Below, piece by piece: positions 6,963 to 15,576 of a stretch of 64,000 bases of DNA; position 1 is the first letter of the stretch, and the number at the start of each line of letters is the position of its first letter. Both the position numbers and the translations under genes were made by a program. Location of the stretch: contig JAVJSD010000021.1 of the NCBI GenBank assembly GCA_040219575.1, forward strand, positions 1 to 64,000, written 5' to 3'. The stretch is from JAVJSD01 sp040219575. Lineage in GTDB: Bacteria; Planctomycetota; Planctomycetia; Pirellulales; Pirellulaceae. A model generated the notes under the pieces. It did not search any database and was not told the origin of the DNA. It worked only from the letters and a program-made list of their open reading frames with translations.

Positions 6963-8837
6963 ATGCCGAGCCCCGTTCCCGCCGACGACGAGTTGACCGC
7001 CTCCCAGCAGCAGCGGATCGTCGATCAACTCGACGCGTTCGAGCAAGAGTTGCGCGGCGGCGGAAGGCCGCGCATTGAGGCGTTCCTGCAGCGCGTCGAT
7101 GCGGCGCTGCAGCGGCACCTGTTGTTCGACCTGGTGCGGCTCGAACAGGAGTTGCTTGGCCCCGGTCGGCGGACGACGCTCGAGCAGTACCAACGGCGAT
7201 TCCCCCAGCACCAGGAGTTGTTGCTGGCCGCCGTCCGCGAGGTTCACGGCAGCGAGACGACCGCCGTCGACCTCTCGCCGGGCCGAGTGGGCATGATGCA
7301 TGTGGGCATGGTGCACGGCACGCCCCCCAGCCTGGAGTCGGAGACCGCCGAACTGCTGCAAACGCGGCTGCGCGCCGTGTCGCTGGTGCTGGTCGTGGCG
7401 CTCGGCTTTTTTCTGATTCGCATGCTGGTGATTCAGGACACGCAGTTGGTATGGCTGCGAAGCGGTGTGTTTCTCACGGCGCTGCTCTGCCTGGCGCGGC
7501 TTGTCGCGGCGCGTTCGCCCACCCTCGTCGAACTGCGAACCCTGGAGATGTTGTTGATTTTCGCCAACGGCTCGCAGAGCGTGGCGCTGCAAGTCGTCGG
7601 CATGCTGGAGGGCGCGGCGGCGGGCGACGCGGTGCTGGCCAACAACACGATGCTGTTCGCCTTCGCCACCTGGATCGCGGCGAACATGGCCTACGCGGTG
7701 TTCATTCCCAACACCTGGCGCCGCGCGGCGCTGTTGCTCGTTCCCGCCGCCGTCGTGCCGTTGGTGGTCGCCGAAGTCCTGTTTCTAGGCGACGCTCGGA
7801 TCGCCAGCATGGTCGACCCGCGCGGAATTCACGCCGCGGCGCTGCTCACGCTGATCGCGTCCGGCGCGTCGATCTTCGGCGCGTACACGTCGCACGCGCT
7901 GCGCAAACAGGCGTTTCTGGCCCGACGCTTCGGCCAGTACCGACTCAAGCGGCCCCTGGGAAGCGGCGGCATGGGCGAGGTCTACCTGGCGGAACATCAA
8001 CTGCTCAAGCGCCCCTGCGCCATCAAGCTGATCCGCCCCGGTTTCGACACCAACGCCGACGTGGTCGCCCGCTTCGAGCGCGAAGTGCAGGCCACGGCCC
8101 GGCTATCGCACTGGAACACCGTCGAGATCTTCGACTACGGACGCACCGAAGACGGCGCGTTCTACTACGTGATGGAGTTGCTTTCGGGAAAGAGCCTGCA
8201 ACAACTCGTCGATCGCTACGGCCCGATGCCGCCGCCGCGCGTGGTGTATCTCTTGGCGCAAGTGTGCGACGGACTGGCCGAAGCGCACGACGCCGGCTTG
8301 ATCCATCAGGACATCAAGCCGGCGAACATCTTCGCCGCCCACTGCGGCGGATTGCACGATGTGGCCAAGGTGCTCGACTTCGGCCTGGTTCACGAAACGA
8401 CCAACGAGGCGCGGTCGACGAAGGATTCGCAATCCGCGCGCCGGGTCACCGGCACGCCGCGCTACATGGCGCCGGAGCAGGCCCGGGCCGCGCCGCCCGA
8501 CGCCCGGACCGACATCTACTCGCTGGGCGCGACCGCCTACTTCCTGTTGACGGGCGAACCGGTGTTCCGCCGTGCGACCACGATGGAAACCCTGCGGGCG
8601 CACGCCGACGACGAGCCAACGCCCCCCTCGACGCATCGCGCCGACCTTCCCGCCGATGTGGAAGCCGTGGTGCTGCGGTGTCTGGCGAAGTCGCCCGAGG
8701 CGCGCTTCGCCGACGTACGGGCGATGAAAGAAGCGCTGCTCGCCTGCGAATGTGCACGCCAGTGGAACGCCGAAACAGCGGCTCACTGGTGGCGCGACCG
8801 TCGACGGGAGGCCCCCTCGACGGACGATGTTGATTGA
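6963..8837 (+). CDS. Membrane Ser/Thr protein kinase with C-terminal kinase domain
   Basis: A 624-residue eukaryote-like kinase. Residues 1-120 are a soluble helical region typical of planctomycete kinases (LDAFEQELRGG, LLFDLVRLEQELL). Residues ~135-310 hold about six transmembrane segments. The kinase domain runs from ~325 to the end: glycine loop GSGGMGEVYLAE, catalytic lysine in CAIKLI (~353), catalytic loop IHQDIKPANI (~447), DFG (~472) and RYMAPEQA. The loop is HQD rather than HRD, so it may not need activation-loop phosphorylation. The usual PknB layout is kinase first, then one TM, then sensor, so this order is reversed. The ATG at 6963 was chosen because conserved sequence begins there. 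Its stop codon lies in the flank of a family A repeat. Confidence 0.9.
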   Translation: MPSPVPADDELTASQQQRIVDQLDAFEQELRGGGRPRIEAFLQRVDAALQRHLLFDLVRLEQELLGPGRRTTLEQYQRRFPQHQELLLAAVREVHGSETTAVDLSPGRVGMMHVGMVHGTPPSLESETAELLQTRLRAVSLVLVVALGFFLIRMLVIQDTQLVWLRSGVFLTALLCLARLVAARSPTLVELRTLEMLLIFANGSQSVALQVVGMLEGAAAGDAVLANNTMLFAFATWIAANMAYAVFIPNTWRRAALLLVPAAVVPLVVAEVLFLGDARIASMVDPRGIHAAALLTLIASGASIFGAYTSHALRKQAFLARRFGQYRLKRPLGSGGMGEVYLAEHQLLKRPCAIKLIRPGFDTNADVVARFEREVQATARLSHWNTVEIFDYGRTEDGAFYYVMELLSGKSLQQLVDRYGPMPPPRVVYLLAQVCDGLAEAHDAGLIHQDIKPANIFAAHCGGLHDVAKVLDFGLVHETTNEARSTKDSQSARRVTGTPRYMAPEQARAAPPDARTDIYSLGATAYFLLTGEPVFRRATTMETLRAHADDEPTPPSTHRADLPADVEAVVLRCLAKSPEARFADVRAMKEALLACECARQWNAETAAHWWRDRRREAPSTDDVD

Positions 8838-9004
8838 GGCCTGCATCGTCTATGCCGCCGAGGTAGCCACGACTTTCGTTTAGCGGCAAGCCGAAGGCGA
8901 CGGCGTGCGCACGACCCCGAACCAGCTGGAAACGTCGCTGCAACGATCCGCCGTCGCCTTCGGCTTGCCGTTAAACGAGTCGATCGCAATGGATGCTTGA
9001 CATT
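8834..9004. repeat. Family A palindromic element, single copy (reverse orientation)
   Basis: The core 8877-8979 starts CGTTTAGCGGCAAGCCGAAGG and ends CTTCGGCTTGCCGTTAAACG, giving arms of about 25 bp. In between are GTGCGCACGAC, CAGCTGGAAACG and an imperfect GTCGCTGCAACG. The flanks (ATTGAGGCCTGC on the left, GAGTCGATCGCAATGGATGCTTGACATT on the right, given here in pieces of the same family) also match the copies at 1.9 and 14 kb. The kinase stop is in the left flank, and the stop of the convergent gene (9003-9005) touches the right flank. Confidence 0.9.
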
Positions 9005-9344
9005 ATCGAGTCGTGCCGGACTTGCGGCCTGGATCGGCAGCGCCTGGTGGGGCCAGCGGTGCGAGTCGGGCGGCCACCGATTTGGCGATCCAACCGTCGT
9101 CCACTTTCGTCGCGTTGATCTTCGCCGTCTGCCCGGTCACCAAGTCCTCGAGACGGGCTTCCTTCCCGTTGACTGTGATCATCGTCGCGTTGTTGATTTC
9201 GAACGTCATCGACTCGACGCCGACGGCGAGAACCACGTTCCGCTTGCCGACATCCTTCACCTTGCCATCAAACACGGCGGCCGAGGCGACGGAGGACGCG
9301 AGGCAACAAACCAGAATCGTCGAAACGAGAAGGCGGGGAGTCAT
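9003..9344 (-). CDS. Small secreted protein, unknown function
   Basis: A 113-residue protein beginning with a clear signal peptide (MTPRLLVSTILVCC, cleavage near SVASA-AV). The mature part (FDGKVKDVGKRNVVLAVGV, then FEINNATMITVNGKEARLEDL and GQTAKINATKVDDGW) has the pattern of a small beta-barrel with a metal- or RNA-chaperone-like look common in planctomycete exported proteins. No precise family is recognised. The ATG at 9344 was chosen because the signal peptide starts there. Its TAA stop abuts the family A element. Confidence 0.75.
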   Translation of the reverse strand: MTPRLLVSTILVCCLASSVASAAVFDGKVKDVGKRNVVLAVGVESMTFEINNATMITVNGKEARLEDLVTGQTAKINATKVDDGWIAKSVAARLAPLAPPGAADPGRKSGTTR

Positions 9345-9909
9345 CGAACGGTTCCTTTCATCGAAGGCGTCGTGCGCTTGCCCGGCGAGACATCTCGCGG
9401 GCATTTATCGCTAGTGCAGCGTGACAGCTAAGAATGGGGGTAGCAGAAGTCGTGAGACTTCTGGAAGCTCAGACGTCGTCACGAACTGCTGAACTCTCAC
9501 GAGTTCAGCTACTCGAAGATCAAGCCGTCACAATGGCGCTAGTTCCTGATGCACTTTCCGTTCCGCTTCGCCGCCCCGTTGGCGCCCCGTTGGCGGAGTG
9601 CGGCGGTGGGACGGAGTCGGCTGCGACAGCGTGTCGCGACCGGGAGGCAACGTCTTCCCACGAAGGGGGCGCTGCGCATCGAGGCTTTCCGACAGAACCA
9701 ACGCTGCCGCAACGTGTTAGGCGCCGACGGCCGAATCGCGGGCGATTGCGGCACAGCGCGTGCATGCACCCCGGTAGCGAAGGCGCCGACCAGCGAACGC
9801 TCGTCGGCGCGACGACGACAACGTGACGCGGCGCTCGGCGGAGCCAGGCGACTTCTTCCCCAAGGTCGGGACGGAACAGTGATCTCGGGCAGGAAGTAAG
9901 AGGCCCGCT
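9345..9909. other. Intergenic region, no supported gene
   Basis: Apart from the REPIN at 9440-9512, the only structure seen is a direct repeat (GCCCCGTTGGC twice near 9580) and short GC-rich stems around GGCGCCGACG near 9720-9810. Frames here have arginine- and proline-rich translations typical of non-coding GC-rich DNA. The last 40 bases must contain the FHA gene's leader. Confidence 0.5.
9440..9512. repeat. REPIN-like doublet, AGAAGTC / TGAACTC mixed arms
   Basis: The left arm is GTAG plus CAGAAGTCGTGAGACTTCTG and the right arm is CTGAACTCTCACGAGTTCAG plus CTAC. Each arm is a hairpin with the GTAG foot. The two arms are inverse copies in most positions, with paired changes keeping each stem intact. 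The paired changes suggest selection for hairpin structure. Confidence 0.8.
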
Positions 9910-10329
9910 ATGCAAGTGATTCTCACTCCGGCGTACTGCGTCGACTCGATCAAAGGCGCCACGATCAGCGGCGGCGCTTTTCTCATCGGACGCGGCAAGC
10001 ATTGCCACCTGCAGATCTGCGTGCCCGACATGAGTCGCTCGCACTGCCGCATTCATGTGGGCGCCGTGCCGACGGTCCGCGATCTCGAGAGCCGCAACGG
10101 TACTTTCGTGAACGGACACCGCATCCGCGGCGAGCACCTGCTCAATGACGGCGACGTGCTGGGCGTCGGCTCGACGATGTTGGTCGTGCAGATCCGCACC
10201 GAGGAGCCCCATGACGCGGCGGCCGTCGACGAAGAGGGCGACGCCTCCCACGCGCCGAGTCGGCCGATGCCGCACTCCGCTTACTTTCGCAAGTCGCTCC
10301 AGGGCCGCCAGTTGAGCGATTCGGTGTAG
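9910..10329 (+). CDS. FHA-domain protein
   Basis: A 139-residue protein consisting of one forkhead-associated domain, a phosphothreonine-binding module. The three signature segments are FLIGRGKHCHLQI (about 25-37), MSRSHCRIHV (41-50) and LESRNGTFVNGHRI (58-71). A polar tail of about 35 residues follows. It has no signal or membrane segment, so it should be a cytoplasmic reader of Ser/Thr kinase signals. The kinase at 6963-8837, about 1 kb away on the same strand, is an obvious candidate partner, but that link is inferred from position. Confidence 0.88.
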   Translation: MQVILTPAYCVDSIKGATISGGAFLIGRGKHCHLQICVPDMSRSHCRIHVGAVPTVRDLESRNGTFVNGHRIRGEHLLNDGDVLGVGSTMLVVQIRTEEPHDAAAVDEEGDASHAPSRPMPHSAYFRKSLQGRQLSDSV

Positions 10330-10447
10330 CGTCGCGACCATCCAAGCACGACGACCATCGGCGGGAGGTGGTGCCGTCGCCGTGCGATTCACGATAGAAT
10401 CGCCGCAGGTCGAACTCCGTTCATTTGCCCACCCGTGAGATACCTTC

Positions 10448-10735
10448 ATGTTCCACATCAACGTCTGGTTGACGGTCAAGGACGCCGCCGACGCCCCCAA
10501 GGTCCGCGAGTTGCTGGCCGAAGCCTGCCGCCTGTCTCGCGCCGAACCCGGGTGCGTGCGGTTCGAGGTCTTCCACAGTCAGTCCGACGCGCAGAAGTTC
10601 CTGCTTTGCGAACGCTGGGAAAGCGAACAGGCCTGGAAAGAGCATCGCAACGAGAAGGCCTTCCAGGAGATTTACCTGCCCCACGTGCTGCCGTTGGTCG
10701 ATCGCGAACCGCACATCTCCGACCTGGTGGAGTAA
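10448..10735 (+). CDS. Antibiotic biosynthesis monooxygenase-domain protein (YgiN-like)
   Basis: A 95-residue ABM-domain protein, a dimeric alpha-beta barrel. The pattern MFHINVWLTVKD, then CVRFEVFHSQSDAQKFLLCERW and WESEQAWKEHRN is the family's strand-helix-strand layout. Members include quinol monooxygenases (YgiN), LsrG-type isomerases and heme-degrading enzymes. No residue here tells which. It stands alone, with the FHA gene 118 bp upstream and a GTAG hairpin 31 bp downstream. Confidence 0.85.
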   Translation: MFHINVWLTVKDAADAPKVRELLAEACRLSRAEPGCVRFEVFHSQSDAQKFLLCERWESEQAWKEHRNEKAFQEIYLPHVLPLVDREPHISDLVE

Positions 10736-10766
10736 GGCTTGTGCTATTTCAAACGCAGGAACTGAG

Positions 10767-10790
10767 GTAGCAGAAGTCGTGAGACTTCTG
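10767..10790 (+). repeat. Single REP-like hairpin, GTAG foot, AGAAGTC core
   Basis: GTAG followed by CAGAAGTCGTGAGACTTCTG, identical to the left arm of the doublet at 9440. No inverse partner is seen nearby, so it is a singlet. It lies 31 bp after the monooxygenase stop. Confidence 0.7.
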
Positions 10791-11022
10791 AACGTTCCAT
10801 CTGGGCGAAAACTTCCCCAACCCGCACGACCTCGCACGTGTACTACGACCATAATATCCGGCCGTGACGCCACGCCAAACGCCCGGCCCGTGATTCCACC
10901 ACCCCGCCGTGCGACGCGGAGTCGTCGGTTGCGGCCCGCGCGAAGGGGCTGTTTCGGGCGTGTCGGCGGTGTACACTGGAGGTTCGTTTCCCACCCTAAC
11001 GTCCCGCCTGCTGGAGATCCCC

Positions 11023-11592
11023 ATGAAGCGTATGCTGGCACTTTCCGCTGCTCTGTTGTTGTCCTGCTGCGCCATCGCGCGCGCCGAAGAATCGAAGGAC
11101 GATTACGTGCTCGACTACAAGATGGAAGCGCTCGACGGCAAACAGGTCGACCTGAACCAGTACAAGGGCAAGGTCGTGCTGATCGTGAACACCGCCAGCG
11201 AGTGCGGCCTGACGCCGCATTACGAAGGCCTGCAGGCGCTGCACGACAAATACGCCGACAAGGGTCTGGTGGTGCTCGGCTTCCCCTGCAATCAGTTCGG
11301 CAGCCAGGAGCCCGGCTCGGCCAAGGAGATTCGCGAGTTCTGCACCACCAACTACGGCATCAAGTTCCCCATGTTCGCCAAGGTCGAGGTGAACGGCGAC
11401 GGCCAGTGCAAGCTGTACGAGCAGCTCACGCAGAAGGACGCCGGCGCCAAGTTCCCCGGCAAGATCAAGTGGAACTTCGAAAAGTTCGTGGTCGGCCGCG
11501 ACGGCCAGGTCGTGGCCCGCTTCGAGCCGCGGACCAAGCCCAGCGACGAGAAGCTGGTCGGCGCGATCGAGGAGCAACTCGGCGACAAGTAG
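11023..11592 (+). CDS. Secreted glutathione peroxidase family protein
   Basis: A 189-residue thiol peroxidase of the GPx family, reducing hydrogen or lipid hydroperoxides. It has an export signal (MKRMLALSAALLLS, cleavage near ARA-EE), so it acts outside the cytoplasmic membrane. The catalytic site is NTASECGLT with cysteine (C61) instead of selenocysteine. The second conserved box GFPCNQFGSQEPG is at 86-98 (C89 may be the resolving cysteine), and the WNFEKF triad segment is near 150. Like other bacterial Cys-GPx proteins it probably uses thioredoxin. The ATG at 11023 was chosen because it begins the signal peptide. Confidence 0.92.
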   Translation: MKRMLALSAALLLSCCAIARAEESKDDYVLDYKMEALDGKQVDLNQYKGKVVLIVNTASECGLTPHYEGLQALHDKYADKGLVVLGFPCNQFGSQEPGSAKEIREFCTTNYGIKFPMFAKVEVNGDGQCKLYEQLTQKDAGAKFPGKIKWNFEKFVVGRDGQVVARFEPRTKPSDEKLVGAIEEQLGDK

Positions 11593-11639
11593 CCCGCGAC
11601 AAGCAACCCGCCTCGCGGCGACAAGCCAAACGGAACAAA

Positions 11640-11701
11640 CGCTGAATGCGCTTCCCGTCTCGCGACTCCACATCGCGCGGCACGGCGCTTTCAGCGTTTT
11701 T
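11640..11701 (+). terminator. Possible branched terminator after the peroxidase gene
   Basis: An outer stem CGCTGAATGCGC / GCGCTTTCAGCG (one mismatch) encloses an inner stem-loop (CGCGA...TCGCG) and is followed by TTTTT at 11697-11701. It starts 48 bp after the peroxidase stop. The long interior makes it weaker than a textbook hairpin. Confidence 0.4.
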
Positions 11702-11726
11702 CTATGCGCTGGAGCGCCGGACGGGC

Positions 11727-11815
11727 GAACCGCTGATAAACGCTGATAGAACGCTAACAAGGTGAAGGCAGTCCCATTAGCCCCATTAGCGTTTGATCAG
11801 CGTTCATCAGCGGTT
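11727..11815. repeat. Family C inverted repeat (CCGCTGATAAACGCTGAT)
   Basis: The left arm AACCGCTGATAAACGCTGAT and its extension AGAACGCTAAC are matched inversely by the right arm TTAGCGTTTGATCAGCGTT and CATCAGCGGTT. The arms are about 30 bp. Each arm also contains a direct repeat of CGCTGAT. A related copy is at 50324-50402. It fills much of the 353-bp gap before tyrS; nothing else recognisable is there. Confidence 0.8.
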
Positions 11816-11946
11816 TGTCTTTTTGCTCGGCGCGCGGCAGGTCGAACATCGGCGGCCGGGAGGGTGTCTGGACAGCAGCGGGCGACTGCGTTTGAATGCA
11901 GGCCGATGCACCGACAGATTCCGTTTTCCCAGGGCCCCCAGCGCAC

Positions 11947-13233
11947 ATGACCGATATCTTCGCCGACCTCAAGTGGCGCGGCCTGATCCAACAATCGACC
12001 GACGACGAACACCTCGCCCGGTGGCTCCGCGAAGGCTCGCGCACGTTGTACGCCGGCTTCGATCCCACCGCCGACAGCCTGCACGTGGGAAGCTTGATTC
12101 CGCTGCTGCTTTTGCGCCGCTTTCAGAAGGCGGGGCACAAACCGATCGCACTGGTCGGCGGGGCGACCGGCATGATCGGCGATCCCAGCGGCAAGAGCGA
12201 AGAACGCAACCTGATGTCGACCGACGTGCTGCGCGACAACGTGGTCGCCATGCGACGGCAGATGCAGGGCTTTCTCGACTTCGAGTCCGGCCCAGCCGCC
12301 GCCGTGCTGGTCAACAACTACGACTGGATGCAGCGGTTCAGCTACCTCGAATTCCTGCGCGATGTCGGCAAGCACGTTCCCGTGCGGATGATGCAGGCCA
12401 AGGATTCGGTCAAGGCCCGCCTGGAGCGCGACGACGTCGGCATCAGCTACACCGAGTTCAGCTACATGCTGCTGCAGGCCTACGACTTCGTCTATCTCAA
12501 CGAGCACCATGGCTGCGAGCTGCAAGTCGGCGGCAGTGACCAGTGGGGCAACATCACCGCGGGCATCGACCTCGCCCGCCGCATCCGCGGCGCGCAGCTC
12601 TTCGGCATGACTTGCCCGCTGCTCACCAAGAGCGACGGCAGCAAGATGGGCAAGACCGAATCGGGGACCGTCTGGCTGTCGGCCGACAAGACCAGCCCCT
12701 ACGCGTTCTACCAGTACTGGGTTCGCGTCGACGACGCCGACGTCGGCAATTGCCTGCGGATGCTGACCGAACTGCCGCACGAGGAGATCGAATCGCTCGA
12801 CAAATCGCGTGAGCAGGAACCGCACAAGCGCGACAGCCAGAAGCGCCTGGCCGAGGAGATGACGCGGCTGGTGCACGGCGACGACGGCCTCAAGAGCGCC
12901 CATCGCGCCACGGAGGTCTTCTTCGGCGGCGAGTTCGACGACCTCGACGTGAAGCAGTTGCTCTCCATCTTCGCCGACGTCCCCAGCAAGAGCGTTGCGC
13001 GCGAACGGCTCGCCGGCGAGGGCCTGCCGCTGATCGACGCCGTGGCCGAGTCCGGTTTGGCCAAGAGCAAGGGGGAAGCCCGTCGCAAGATCACCGAAGG
13101 CGCCGCCTACGTCAACAACCGCCGCGAGCAGGATCTCGACCGCACGCTCACCGCGGCCGACCTCACCGGCGACACCATCCTCGTGCTCCGCCTCGGCAAG
13201 AAAAACTACGCCCTGCTCCGCTTCGACGCCTGA
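11947..13233 (+). CDS. tyrS: Tyrosyl-tRNA synthetase
   Basis: A 428-residue class I synthetase that charges tRNA-Tyr. The tyrosine pocket starts LYAGFDPTADSLHVGS (HIGH-like HVGS at 46-49). GGATGMIGDPSGKSEER follows at 71-87, the tRNA/tyrosine segment GGSDQWGNI is at 195-203, and the KMSKS-like KMGKT is at 233-237. The C-terminus is an S4-type RNA-binding domain (GLAKSKGEARRKITEG). The length fits the TyrRS of most bacteria. The ATG at 11947 was chosen because an upstream in-frame ATG would add 17 unlike residues. Confidence 0.96.
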   Translation: MTDIFADLKWRGLIQQSTDDEHLARWLREGSRTLYAGFDPTADSLHVGSLIPLLLLRRFQKAGHKPIALVGGATGMIGDPSGKSEERNLMSTDVLRDNVVAMRRQMQGFLDFESGPAAAVLVNNYDWMQRFSYLEFLRDVGKHVPVRMMQAKDSVKARLERDDVGISYTEFSYMLLQAYDFVYLNEHHGCELQVGGSDQWGNITAGIDLARRIRGAQLFGMTCPLLTKSDGSKMGKTESGTVWLSADKTSPYAFYQYWVRVDDADVGNCLRMLTELPHEEIESLDKSREQEPHKRDSQKRLAEEMTRLVHGDDGLKSAHRATEVFFGGEFDDLDVKQLLSIFADVPSKSVARERLAGEGLPLIDAVAESGLAKSKGEARRKITEGAAYVNNRREQDLDRTLTAADLTGDTILVLRLGKKNYALLRFDA

Positions 13234-13446
13234 AGCTGGCCGGATCGACCAACGGGCGTTTCCGGCCGCCGCGCCGCGGCATGGTGACGCGTCGTCGCGC
13301 CGTGATCGTTTTCGGAGCGAAGGTGGATCGCCTGCATGGCGCAAGGCGAATCCCGCTGCCAAAACGCCCCTGCGCCGAATGCGGGAACTTTCTCGAGGTG
13401 AAGCGCGTCTCTGGGGAACAGGAACAACCTCCAGGAGAAAGCCACC

Positions 13447-13992
13447 ATGAGTTCGACGCTTTTGCTATGTCTTGCGCTGCTCGCCGCTCCCGCGGACGAT
13501 GCCGCCACTCCCCAAGAAACCAGCCGGCTGGTCGCGCGCCGCGCCGAAACCCTGAAGCAGTCCGTCGCCAGCTTTCGCCTGACGTTGCGCTATCATGGGG
13601 AACAGGGAAAGCCGTTCTACGGCGTCACGCTGAGCGTTCCAGCGGTCGCTGCAACCGGCGACAACCCGTTCGACAGGGTGACCCGCATCGACCAGGCTCA
13701 AGCCCTCCGCTTGATCGACGCGCTGGCGGAGCAGGGTTTTCTGGAAGACGCCTCGCCGCTCGCGGAAGGCGACGCGCCGCCCGCCAAGTTCGTCTCCGGC
13801 TACGGATTGCTGGTGGCCACGGACGACCTGGTGCTGCACGACGAACTCGGCTGGGACCTTGCCATGCTCGCCAAGATCGATGCGTTGCGGAAAGTACTTC
13901 GCGGCGAGCCGGCCAAGGACATGGACCTGCTGCTGGCCCGACTCTCGGGCCTGCGCGCCGCCTGGGAAGCCGCCGCCAAGGTGAACCCGTGA
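13447..13992 (+). CDS. Secreted protein of unknown function
   Basis: A 181-residue protein with a short hydrophobic leader (MSSTLLLCLALLAAPADD). The mature part contains LTLRYHGEQGKPFYGVTLSV, then IDQAQALRLIDALAEQGFL, FVSGYGLLV and a helical C-terminus ending LRAAWEAAAK. The layout (strand pair, helix, strands, long helices) is coherent and codon use matches its neighbours, so it is probably real. No family is recognised. An AGGAG-like site precedes the ATG. It is followed directly by the 209-bp repeat array. Confidence 0.7.
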   Translation: MSSTLLLCLALLAAPADDAATPQETSRLVARRAETLKQSVASFRLTLRYHGEQGKPFYGVTLSVPAVAATGDNPFDRVTRIDQAQALRLIDALAEQGFLEDASPLAEGDAPPAKFVSGYGLLVATDDLVLHDELGWDLAMLAKIDALRKVLRGEPAKDMDLLLARLSGLRAAWEAAAKVNP

Positions 13993-14039
13993 AAGCCAGT
14001 GCAGCCGACCGGTTAGTTCGTTGAGCACTGCATTTCCAA

Positions 14040-14626
14040 TGCCGACGATGTAGCGAGCAGTATCGTTTAACGGCAAGCCGCAGGCGACGGCGCGCGCACG
14101 ACCCTGCGCTAGCTGGAAACGTTGCCGCAACGGTCCGCCGACGCCTTCGGCTCGCCGTTAAACGAGTCGATCGCAAGGGATGCTTGACATTGAAATTGCA
14201 GGCTTCAAGAACCGCGGGCCGCGCGGCTATTGAGGCCTGCCTTGTCAATGCCGACGATGCAGCGAGCAGTATCGTTTAACGGCAAGCCGCAGGCGACGGC
14301 GCGCGCACGACCCCGCGCTAGCTGGAAACGTTGCCGCAACGATCCGCCGACGCCTTCGGCTCGCCGTTAAACGAGTCGATCGCGATGGATGCTTGACATT
14401 GAAATTGCAGGCTTCAAGAACCGCGGGCCGCGCGGCTATCGAGGCCTGCCTTGTCAATGCCGACGATGTAGCGAGCAGTATCGTTCAACGGCAAGCCGCA
14501 GGCGACGGCGCGCGCACGACCCCGCGCTAGCTGGAAACGTTGCCGCAACGATCCGCCGACGCCTTCGGCTCGCCGTTAAACGAGTCGATTGCAAGGGAAG
14601 CTTGACATTGAAATTGCAGGCTTCAG
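14040..14626. repeat. Family A palindromic element, three tandem copies, 209-bp period
   Basis: Copies begin with TGCCGACGATG(T/C)AGCGAGCAG at 14040, 14249 and 14458, an exact 209-bp period. Each has both arms (GTTTAACGGCAAGCCGCAGG ... CTTCGGCTCGCCGTTAAACG) around GCTAGCTGGAAACG and GTTGCCGCAACG, so each core is a full palindrome. Linkers contain AAGAACCGCGGGCCGCGCGGC. The third copy ends GCAGGCTTCA, and its last bases are the stop codon of the leftward aldolase gene. Confidence 0.92.
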
Positions 14627-15387
14627 GAAGCCTTGGCCTCCTTCAAGGAGGTGAGCATCTGCGAGGCGGCCTGGCCGAGCAGCAGCGTGTCGGTTCCCGC
14701 GCAGATCATGGTCGCGCCGCGGCGGATGTCCCTTTGCACGGCCTCGGCCGTCACGCCGAAGCAGCCGACGGGAAGCCCGGCGTCTTTGCTGACCGAGCAG
14801 ATGCGGTCGATGGCGGCGGCGACGTCGGGGTCGGTGATCTGGCCCATCTTCCCCATGCTGGCCGACAGGTCGTACGGCCCGAGTTGAATCGCGTCGATCC
14901 CCTCGACCCGCGCGATCGCTTCGATGTTCTCCACCGCCGTGGCGCTTTCCGCCTGCACGATGACGGCGATTTCATCGTTGGCCCGGGCCATGTACTCGGC
15001 GAACCCGGCGCCATAACCATGCGCCCTGGCCAGACCGACGCCGCGCGCGCCGAGCGGCGCGTACTTCGCCCACCGAACCACCTCCGCGGCCTGCTCGGCG
15101 GTATTCACCTGCGGCGCGATGATCCCGTGCGCGCCAATATCGAGCATCTGCTTGATCGGCGTCTCGGCTGCCTCGGGCACGCGAACGACGCAGGCGACCT
15201 TGTGGCTCACCGCTTGCAGAATCGCCAGGATTTCGCCGGTCCCCAGCGGTCCATGTTCGCCGTCGATAAAGAACCAGTCGAACCCCACGCCCGCCAGGAT
15301 TTCGGCCGTCGCTGGCGAAGCCAAAGTGATCATCGTCCCCAGCAGTGTTTCGCCGCCGGCCAGACGCGCTCGAAAGTTGTTGCTCAT
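14623..15387 (-). CDS. HpcH/HpaI-family class II aldolase
   Basis: A 254-residue metal-dependent aldolase of the HpcH/HpaI family, which cleaves 2-keto-3-deoxy acids such as 2-dehydro-3-deoxy-glucarate or 4-hydroxy-2-oxoheptanedioate to pyruvate and an aldehyde. The substrate/metal segment DWFFIDGEHGPL is at ~37-48. VVRVPEA is near 68, the catalytic/metal glutamate is in VIVQAESATAVEN (~143-155), and IQLGPYDLSASMG (~167-179) holds the metal aspartate. The size is standard. It could feed on the products of the sugar-acid cluster at 27-31 kb, but it is not adjacent. Its stop lies inside the end of a family A repeat. Confidence 0.88.
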   Translation of the reverse strand: MSNNFRARLAGGETLLGTMITLASPATAEILAGVGFDWFFIDGEHGPLGTGEILAILQAVSHKVACVVRVPEAAETPIKQMLDIGAHGIIAPQVNTAEQAAEVVRWAKYAPLGARGVGLARAHGYGAGFAEYMARANDEIAVIVQAESATAVENIEAIARVEGIDAIQLGPYDLSASMGKMGQITDPDVAAAIDRICSVSKDAGLPVGCFGVTAEAVQRDIRRGATMICAGTDTLLLGQAASQMLTSLKEAKAS

Positions 15388-15576
15388 GGAGGGTTTCCTG
15401 CTTCGCTACGTCGAAGGCTGCGGCGATATTCCACCGCCTTGACGTTGTACCATAGCGGCCGGGGAGTCGCCGCCAACGCCAGAACGGATGGGCGCAGTCG
15501 CTGAAGACGTGTGCGACACGACCACCGTGTGCATGGAGCCAGAAGCTGGCGCCGCAACCGTCGAGGGACAGCCGCG

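Noticed and set aside
8877..8979. Integron attC site
   Set aside because: The ends fit RYYYAAC and GTTRRRY, but an inverted repeat with one end automatically gives the other. The neighbours are housekeeping genes in both directions, and no integrase is seen.
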